Shown here: piece after piece, positions 1 through 4,387 of the stretch
Numbering within the stretch: position 1 is the first letter of the stretch
How the letters are laid out: the number at the start of each line of letters is the position of its first letter
Program-made: the position numbers and the translations under genes
Assembly (NCBI GenBank): GCA_964603435.1
Contig: CAZRUM010000041.1
Location: 1-6,193 of the forward strand
DNA length: 6,193 nucleotides
Direction of reading: 5' to 3'
DNA from: CAZRUM01 sp964603435
GTDB lineage: Bacteria > Patescibacteriota > Patescibacteriia > Magasanikbacterales > UBA922
Notes under the pieces: generated by a model
Database searches by the model: none
Seen by the model: only the letters and a program-made list of their open reading frames with translations
What the model was told of the DNA's origin: nothing

Positions 1-272
1 CCTTCTATTTTTATATTCAACTTGAACAAGACGTAAAAAACAATAACTAGAGCCACATAAATTACCAAATCAACTCCACGGCCAATCCCAACGTACTCAG
101 CTAGCACTTGCAGAGCATTTGGCCATAAAACCGCTACCAAAGCAGCCAACCAAAATACAATCCAAAAGATAGTTCCTTTGGGCCCAAGCAAACCTTCTTT
201 TTTACGTTTTATTACACTAACAATAGCGAACAAAACAAACAGACTAAATAAAATTTGGAATAATATAAGCAT
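1..272 (-). CDS. DUF2304 family small membrane protein, 3' end cut off by the window edge
   Basis: The gene starts at an ATG (complement of 270-272) and stays open for 90 codons to the left edge, so its C-terminus is missing. Three hydrophobic segments are visible at about residues 1-20, 34-51 and 70-84. Between the first two is a basic loop (KRKKEG, 22-27), and just before the third is the motif IGRGVDLV (63-70), the hallmark of DUF2304. The family is small, usually 110-130 residues, and is very often encoded directly after a dolichyl-phosphate-mannose-synthase-like glycosyltransferase, as here: the GT2 stop codon is only 4 bases upstream. This pairing suggests that it serves the transferase as a membrane partner or acts on the same lipid-linked sugar. 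That role is inference, since the biochemical function of the family is not established to my knowledge. No Shine-Dalgarno is visible, so translation may be coupled to the gene upstream. Confidence 0.87.
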   Translation of the reverse strand, partial: MLILFQILFSLFVLFAIVSVIKRKKEGLLGPKGTIFWIVFWLAALVAVLWPNALQVLAEYVGIGRGVDLVIYVALVIVFYVLFKLNIKIE

Positions 273-276
273 ATTT

Positions 277-933
277 TTATTTTAAAAATTTACCAAAAAA
301 TAAATCACGTAAAACCCCTACTCCGTGGATCAATCCACCCCCATACTGATGATATACCACTTTAACAGGAAATTCAATATAATTCAAACCAAATTTCTTT
401 GCTTTGGCTGGAATCTCGGTGGCATGGGCCATTCTGTCTTGTTCGATGACAATATTTTCCAAAGCCTTTCTATTTAAAATTCTAAAACCATTATGAATGT
501 CTGTTAGATAAACTCCGGACATTTTATTGAAAATACGAGCAATTGGAAACAAAATATATTTCTTTAGAAAAGGTACTTTGGTGCGATCATCCAAAAAACG
601 AGAACCAAACAATATGTCTACATTTTCTTTTTTAACAATCTCCAAAGCTGGTAAAATATCCTCTACACAAAATTGACCATCACCATCAAAATGCAAAACA
701 TAGTCAGCCTTATTCTTTAAACAATATTCATGTCCAGTTTGTAAAGATGCTCCTTGCCCACGGTTAATTTTATGTCGTAATACTGTTGCCCCAGCTTCTT
801 TTGCTATTTTTGAAGTATTATCTTTTGAAGCATCGTCTATCACCACTACTTTATCTACATGCTCAAAAAGGCTCTGCACAACAGAGCCAATTTTTTGTTC
901 TTCATTGAAAGCTGGAACCAAAGCTATAAACAT
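277..933 (-). CDS. family 2 glycosyltransferase, dolichyl-phosphate mannose synthase-like
   Basis: This is a 218-residue soluble GT-A fold enzyme. It opens with VPAFNEEQKIG (6-16), followed by the nucleotide-binding strand VVVIDDASKDNT (29-40), RGQGASLQTG (58-67), the metal/sugar-nucleotide DxD motif DGDGQF (83-88), GSRF (110-113) and TDIHNGFRILNRKAL (144-158). This order is typical of DPM1/ArnC-like GT2 enzymes, which transfer a sugar from a nucleotide donor to a polyprenyl phosphate on the cytoplasmic face. The protein ends after the catalytic domain, with no GtrA-like or other transmembrane tail, so membrane attachment may come from the DUF2304 protein encoded 4 bases downstream. The actual donor and acceptor cannot be read from the sequence. 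The start codon lies one base beyond an 8-base repeat array, and no Shine-Dalgarno precedes it. Its upstream neighbour, the four-helix-bundle cassette, separates it from the SDR gene of the same apparent operon. Confidence 0.94.
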   Translation of the reverse strand: MFIALVPAFNEEQKIGSVVQSLFEHVDKVVVIDDASKDNTSKIAKEAGATVLRHKINRGQGASLQTGHEYCLKNKADYVLHFDGDGQFCVEDILPALEIVKKENVDILFGSRFLDDRTKVPFLKKYILFPIARIFNKMSGVYLTDIHNGFRILNRKALENIVIEQDRMAHATEIPAKAKKFGLNYIEFPVKVVYHQYGGGLIHGVGVLRDLFFGKFLK

Positions 934-934
934 A

Positions 935-974
935 AAAACACTTTAGCAAATGAGCACATTAGCACTCAAGCACT
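935..974 (-). repeat. 8-base tandem array, five units, 3' side of the four-helix-bundle gene
   Basis: Reading the minus strand, five consecutive 8-mers follow with no slippage: AGTGCTTG, AGTGCTAA, TGTGCTCA, TTTGCTAA, AGTGTTTT (complements of 967-974, 959-966, 951-958, 943-950 and 935-942). The core is WGTGCT plus two variable bases. The first unit and part of the second encode the end of the four-helix-bundle protein and its TGA stop. The remaining units form the whole leader immediately in front of the GT2 start codon. Confidence 0.9.
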
Positions 975-1352
975 TTCATTATTAATTCTATTTTTAACTG
1001 ATTCTATTTCAGACCACAGCATAGCACCAATCTCATCTCCTGTTTTAAATATAAAATTATATTGTTCTTTATTTAACCATTCTTCCTCCAAAGCAAATTC
1101 TAATAAAATCAGCGTTTCATGCAAAGAACCATAGGCAATTTCAAAAAAATTCAATTGAACCTTTTTTCTTATTCTAGTAAAACCTTCTGTGTAATTCAAC
1201 AATATTGATAACCCTGCTCTTTTTAACTGTGAACTAGCACCAAACATTTCTTCCTTAGGAAACAACTTATTTATTTTATAAACATAATGCACATATTCTT
1301 TAATCAATTTTAACAATCTTTTTTGAAATGGAGACATCGCAAGTATAGACAT
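966..1352 (-). CDS. four-helix-bundle protein, 23S rRNA intervening-sequence (S23/IVP) family
   Basis: A 128-residue, mostly helical, basic-to-amphipathic protein. Family signatures appear in order: FPKEE (31-35), SQLKRAGLSI (41-50), NYTEGFTR (53-60) and FFEIAYGSLHET (69-80), followed by a long C-terminal helix. These correspond to the usual 'fPkeE...QlrRAa.SI..NiaEG..R......F..iA.GSl.E' pattern of the four-helix-bundle proteins first seen as ORFs inside 23S rRNA intervening sequences. Related small proteins (Avd) accompany diversity-generating retroelements as nucleic-acid-binding accessory proteins. The molecular role of stand-alone copies is not established. ATG at codon 6 is an alternative start; neither has a Shine-Dalgarno. 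The gene is flanked by oppositely oriented 8-base tandem repeats, and the 3' array overlaps the last codons (ESA-stop), so the C-terminal tail is written by repeat DNA. The stop is TGA, the only one among the complete genes here. No rRNA, reverse transcriptase or template repeat is present in the window. Confidence 0.93.
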   Translation of the reverse strand: MSILAMSPFQKRLLKLIKEYVHYVYKINKLFPKEEMFGASSQLKRAGLSILLNYTEGFTRIRKKVQLNFFEIAYGSLHETLILLEFALEEEWLNKEQYNFIFKTGDEIGAMLWSEIESVKNRINNESA

Positions 1353-1360
1353 AATTATTC

Positions 1361-1408
1361 TGTGCTTTTGTGCTTAAGTGCTGTAGTGCTATTGTGATTA
1401 AGTACTAA
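1361..1408 (+). repeat. 8-base tandem array, six units, 5' side of the four-helix-bundle gene
   Basis: On the plus strand six exact-period 8-mers run end to end: TGTGCTTT, TGTGCTTA, AGTGCTGT, AGTGCTAT, TGTGATTA, AGTACTAA. They share the WGTGCTNN core of the array at 935-974 but lie in the opposite orientation, so the two arrays form an imperfect inverted repeat around the gene. The array fills the space between the SDR stop codon (1413) and the four-helix-bundle start (1352). Unit divergence rises toward the SDR gene. Confidence 0.9.
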
Positions 1409-1412
1409 AAAA

Positions 1413-2288
1413 TTAGCTACCCAAATTCAAAGACTCCTTATGAGAAATCGTATAATCAATCGTTTTTTTCAAACCATTTTCTAAATTGATCAAAGGCAAC
1501 CAACCGAGATCTTCTTTGGCACGTGTTAAATCAGGAATACCTTTTGGACTCATAAACCCAAGAGGTTCAGCAAAAACAATTTTTGAACTAGAACCAGTCA
1601 TTTCTATAATTTTTTTAGCTACTTCCCCCATAGTAACATTTTCATCACGACCCAAATTTACCAATGAAACCTCCGGCCCCATAGACATCAATCTCACAAT
1701 ACCATCTATCATGTCAGATACATAGCAAAGTGTGGTACCAAAATTTTCATCACCATAGATTGTTAAATCTCTACCTTCAAGCGCATTTAAAATAAAATCT
1801 GGTACCATAAAACCATCACGCAATTTCATTCTTGAACCATAAGTTGTAAAAACACGAGCAATCTTGGTATCAAGACCATAGACTTGACGGTATGTCTCTA
1901 CACAAGTCTCAGCGAATCTCTTGCCCTCATCATAACAACCACGAGGAGACAAATGATTCACCAAACCTTCTTCAGTCTCTGGAAAAATATTATCCTCGTC
2001 CGCCGATGAACCATAAATAACTGAACTAGAAGTAAACAAATATCTAGCTTTGTATTTTACTGCCAAATCAAGCGTATTCAACATAGCTTTTGAATTTGAC
2101 CACAAAGAATGAATTTTTAAATCTTCAAAATTCTTTGGACTNNNNNNNNNNNNNNNNNNNNNNNNNNNNNNNNNNNNNNNNNNNNNNNNNNNNNNNNNNN
2201 NNNNNNNNNNNNNNNNNNNNNNNNNNNNNNNNNNNNNNNNNGTCACGAGTACATTCTTTTTATCAAAAATTGGTGTTTCTCCTATCAT
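1413..2288 (-). CDS. NAD-dependent epimerase/dehydratase, UDP-glucuronate decarboxylase (UXS)-like extended SDR, interrupted by an assembly gap
   Basis: A cytoplasmic nucleotide-sugar enzyme of the extended SDR family. The N-terminus reads up to KNVLV (11-15). The two bases before the gap are AC, so codon 16 is Thr whatever its third base; this fits VLVTGGxGxxG, with the glycine motif hidden in the gap. After the gap come FTSSSVIYG (85-93, catalytic Ser region), CYDEGKRFAE (118-127, catalytic Tyr119 and Lys123), ARVFTTYGSRM (144-154) and a C-terminal substrate lobe ending in LGWLPLINLENGLKKTIDYT. CYDEGKR and the LGW.P..LE.GL tail point to the UXS branch. Two arginines that hold the UDP-sugar in UXS appear replaced (GTTLCYVSD for xTRxFxYVSD; KGIPD for RxPD), so the product is uncertain. 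About 70-85 residues are expected across the gap against the 34 codons shown. The frame is kept, possibly by chance. Confidence 0.88.
   Translation of the reverse strand: MIGETPIFDKKNVLVXXXXXXXXXXXXXXXXXXXXXXXXXXXXXXXXXXSPKNFEDLKIHSLWSNSKAMLNTLDLAVKYKARYLFTSSSVIYGSSADEDNIFPETEEGLVNHLSPRGCYDEGKRFAETCVETYRQVYGLDTKIARVFTTYGSRMKLRDGFMVPDFILNALEGRDLTIYGDENFGTTLCYVSDMIDGIVRLMSMGPEVSLVNLGRDENVTMGEVAKKIIEMTGSSSKIVFAEPLGFMSPKGIPDLTRAKEDLGWLPLINLENGLKKTIDYTISHKESLNLGS
2142..2241. other. assembly gap, exactly 100 N
   Basis: A run of exactly 100 undetermined bases, the conventional size for a scaffold gap of unknown length. It falls in the Rossmann NAD-binding half of the SDR gene. Comparison with the usual spacing of the family implies that roughly 200-250 bases are missing, so coordinates left and right of it should not be taken as true distances. 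Confidence 0.98.
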
Positions 2289-2308
2289 ACATCTAGTTAA
2301 AAGTTTAT

Positions 2309-2322
2309 AAAGTCAAAAGTCA
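2309..2322 (+). repeat. two tandem copies of AAAGTCA
   Basis: AAAGTCA occurs twice in a row and runs into an A-rich stretch. On the minus strand this gives two TTGACT hexamers just upstream of the SDR gene. These resemble -35 boxes, but the spacing to the nearby TATAAA (complement of 2304-2309) is not right for a standard sigma-70 promoter. Together with the TTCG array at 2392-2427 it makes up most of the recognisable structure in the 146-base spacer 2289-2434. Confidence 0.5.
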
Positions 2323-2391
2323 AAAAAAATTAATCTTATTTAATATTTTCAAATTTTTAATCTTTTTTAAAAAAAATCTTTGTATCCAATT

Positions 2392-2427
2392 TTCGTAATT
2401 CGTAAATTCGGACAAATTCGAAATTCG
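2392..2427. repeat. degenerate short tandem array, five TTCG/AATTCG copies
   Basis: TTCG recurs at 2392, 2399, 2407, 2417 and 2424 (spacings 7, 8, 10, 7), mostly inside AATTCG, with one TTCGAA palindrome at 2417-2422. It lies directly after the subtilase stop codon on the minus strand. Its period is like that of the 8-base arrays around the four-helix-bundle gene, but the motif is different and no gene is attached. Confidence 0.7.
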
Positions 2428-2431
2428 TATG

Positions 2432-2449
2432 TTCTTAGTATACCAAGAA
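2432..2449. repeat. 18-base palindrome spanning the subtilase stop codon
   Basis: TTCTTAGTATACCAAGAA equals its own complement at 16 of 18 positions. The one mismatched pair becomes a G-U wobble in the minus-strand transcript, giving a 7-base stem with a 4-base loop. It covers the last codons (FLVY) and the TAA of the subtilase gene. No U-run follows, so it is not a standard intrinsic terminator. It could be a weak 3'-end stabilising hairpin, a protein-binding site, or chance. Confidence 0.45.
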
Positions 2450-4384
2450 TTTAAGATTTTGTGTACCAGTAAAATCAAATGGTCTCCACTCTGCTATTTT
2501 CTTTATTTTTCCACTCCAAACACGTACTGGTTGTTTACCAGACAAAGGTGACAAAAATATGTCATCTTTACCATCATTATCATAATCTGCAATTGCTATA
2601 TCTACAGCATCTAAATAATCTCCTGCATAGGCCATAAACTTTCTTTTTAATTTACCATTGCTACTATAATACACTAGATAGGAAGAAAATCCAGATCCGT
2701 TGGATAATATATAATCCTCATCTCCATCCCCATCTATATCACCTATACCCAGGTCACCCTGTGAATCAAGACTACCCACCAAAAAACTATAAGTAACTTC
2801 ATTTGTTGAATTATATCTTTCTATTTTTAAATTATCAGATTTGTAAAAAACCACAATTTCTTGTTTGTCTGTCTCAGACTGAACAGCCAAATCTATAGAA
2901 ACACCATCATGGGATTCTGTGATATCTAAACTATCCAATTCTCTACCTCCCAGAGTAAAAATACGATACAATTCATGACTAGCATAATTTGGTGATAAAA
3001 TTATTTCTGGTTTTTCATCATCCCTTACATTACCAATCACAATATTTGAGGGACCATTTGAATCAACTTGCCATTTTTTAATCAATGCCCCATCTTCACT
3101 AAAAAAAGTAATCTCTGTTTTCTTATTATCAATTTGACGGGCAGTCACAATATTTTTTTTACCAGCCTGATTGTATGCAGTGATATCATCAATATCTTTC
3201 AAAAAAATAACCTTAGTTTTTTCTAGATTTTTTTCTACTTCACCAGTCTCTGTGTCAAAAATCCAAATATTTTTTTTGTACTTGCTTGTTTTTGGCTGGG
3301 ACATCGCATAATTGACGGCCTTATCAATTTGCAAAAGTCCGGCACCAAACAAATTGGCATACATATTTTCATCTTGATTTGGGGTGTGAAGAACAGAAGA
3401 AGTTAAGGCATAAAAAATTTCTTTTGGCCCCCAACCTGGTTGTACACTTTTTAGAAGTGCCACTGCCCCACTCACAAGCGGTGTAGCAAAAGAAGTCCCA
3501 TTCCAATTTTCTACATATCTTTCATCTAACCCATTGGTAGGTGAAAAACGCACTGTACTATTTATACCCATACCAGGCGCAGTAATATCTATACAACTCG
3601 AACCATAATTAGAAAAAATTGCCAAACGATGATCTTGGTTAATAGCATTTACACCAATTACTTTTTCTGGCAATTGACTTCCACCCAAACAAATCGGATA
3701 AAGTTTTTCAATATTTAAATCAGAACTAGTATTACCCGCAGCAGCTACCACAACTACACCCTCTTCATAAGCACGGTCAATAGCTTCAATAATCTCAGCA
3801 CTTTCAAAAGAACCTACCATGCTAATATTTATAACATCAGCACCATTATCAACGGCATAGTTAATAGCTTTAGCAAAACTTTCAAAAGAACCATTACCAC
3901 CATTGCCCAAAACTTTCAAATTCATTAATTTTACCCGCCAATTAATCCCTACACCATCAAGCTCATTATCACCTACCGCCCCAATGAGACCTGCCACTAT
4001 CGTACCATGACTAAAGACTTGTTTTTGTTTCTCATTATCTAGTAAGTTTTTTACCTCTGGTCGAGGATCATTATTATTATCAAGAAAATTCCAACCCCAA
4101 ACATCATCCACATAACCATTTTTATCATCGTCTTTTTTATTATTAGGAATCTCTTTTTTATTTTGCCAGACATTACCACGTAAATCAGGATGAAAAGTAT
4201 CAAAACCATTATCAAGAACTGCCACTACCACACCGGAAGATCCAGTCGTGACATCCCAAGCCCCATAGGCACTGATATGACTATACGCCCATTGATTAAC
4301 AAAAGGATCATTAGACTTTTTTGCTAATGATATCTGAGGCAAAACTAAAAATAAAATTGTGACTATAAAAAAATATCTTTTCAT
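2435..4384 (-). CDS. secreted subtilisin-like serine protease (S8 family) with C-terminal FG-GAP-like region
   Basis: A 649-residue exported protease. The signal peptide has KR at 2-3, a hydrophobic core at about 5-16 and a likely cut after SLA (19-21). The S8 catalytic domain spans about 30-365. Asp58 lies in VAVLDNGFD, His126 in SHGTIVAGLIG, the oxyanion Asn218 in AAAGN and Ser298 in NGTSFATP, so the triad is complete. An acidic insert DDDKNGYVDDVWGWNF (85-100) is typical of a subgroup and is probably calcium-binding. Cys232 and Cys264 may pair. From about 370 to the end lies a non-catalytic region with FG-GAP/VCBS-like loops, DIDGDGDED (549-557) and DYDNDGKDD (600-608), plus weaker copies (for example VRDDEKPE), suggesting a calcium-stabilised beta-propeller. 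No transmembrane tail or LPXTG sorting signal is seen. The start lies 3 bases after the stop of the Ig/TSP3 gene (ATG TAG TAC ATG), which implies translational coupling. The substrate is unknown; the neighbour is a candidate. Confidence 0.97.
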   Translation of the reverse strand: MKRYFFIVTILFLVLPQISLAKKSNDPFVNQWAYSHISAYGAWDVTTGSSGVVVAVLDNGFDTFHPDLRGNVWQNKKEIPNNKKDDDKNGYVDDVWGWNFLDNNNDPRPEVKNLLDNEKQKQVFSHGTIVAGLIGAVGDNELDGVGINWRVKLMNLKVLGNGGNGSFESFAKAINYAVDNGADVINISMVGSFESAEIIEAIDRAYEEGVVVVAAAGNTSSDLNIEKLYPICLGGSQLPEKVIGVNAINQDHRLAIFSNYGSSCIDITAPGMGINSTVRFSPTNGLDERYVENWNGTSFATPLVSGAVALLKSVQPGWGPKEIFYALTSSVLHTPNQDENMYANLFGAGLLQIDKAVNYAMSQPKTSKYKKNIWIFDTETGEVEKNLEKTKVIFLKDIDDITAYNQAGKKNIVTARQIDNKKTEITFFSEDGALIKKWQVDSNGPSNIVIGNVRDDEKPEIILSPNYASHELYRIFTLGGRELDSLDITESHDGVSIDLAVQSETDKQEIVVFYKSDNLKIERYNSTNEVTYSFLVGSLDSQGDLGIGDIDGDGDEDYILSNGSGFSSYLVYYSSNGKLKRKFMAYAGDYLDAVDIAIADYDNDGKDDIFLSPLSGKQPVRVWSGKIKKIAEWRPFDFTGTQNLKFLVY

Positions 4385-4387
4385 GTA

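Larger units (their letters stand above)
935..1408. mobile_element. candidate inverted-repeat-bounded cassette carrying the four-helix-bundle gene
   Basis: The four-helix-bundle gene and its two flanking 8-base arrays make a compact block of 474 bases. The block begins one base from the GT2 start codon and ends four bases from the SDR stop codon. The arrays are in opposite orientation. The stretch at 953-975, read as its complement, matches 1376-1398 at 19 of 23 positions without a gap, and 24 of 32 positions match over four repeat units. A transcript of either strand could fold so that the ORF is looped out over an imperfect stem, as in 23S rRNA intervening sequences. No target-site duplication is evident and no transposase is encoded. 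Calling it mobile is inference from layout alone. Confidence 0.35.

Noticed and set aside
859..1134. Plus-strand open frame of 91 codons across the GT2 start and the four-helix-bundle 3' end
   Set aside because: It lies opposite two well-supported genes, has no family resemblance, and reads through the repeat array; a shadow frame.
966..1352. Avd component of a diversity-generating retroelement
   Set aside because: The protein belongs to the wider four-helix-bundle group, but there is no reverse transcriptase, template repeat or variable-repeat target gene within the window.
966..1352. 23S rRNA intervening sequence within a real rRNA gene
   Set aside because: Protein-coding genes flank it directly on both sides and no rRNA-like sequence is seen.
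935..1408. CRISPR array or integron attachment sites
   Set aside because: Units are 8 bases with no spacers, no cas or integrase gene is present, and the repeats do not resemble attC sites.
1486..1725. Plus-strand open frame of 79 codons
   Set aside because: Fully antisense to the conserved C-terminal part of the SDR gene.
2268..2288. AGGAG inside codons 2-4 of the SDR gene as the Shine-Dalgarno of a later ATT start at codon 7
   Set aside because: Spacing of 8 bases is good, but ATT starts are very rare and the upstream ATG gives an N-terminus of normal form for this family.
2090..2296. Plus-strand open frame through the N gap
   Set aside because: Half of it is undetermined sequence, and the rest is antisense to the SDR gene.
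2289..2330. Promoter for the SDR gene from the two TTGACT hexamers and TATAAA on the minus strand
   Set aside because: The TTGACT copies lie only a few bases from TATAAA, not 16-18, and no other pair has acceptable spacing.
2432..2449. Intrinsic terminator after the subtilase gene
   Set aside because: The stem is short, has few G-C pairs, overlaps the stop codon and is not followed by a U-run.
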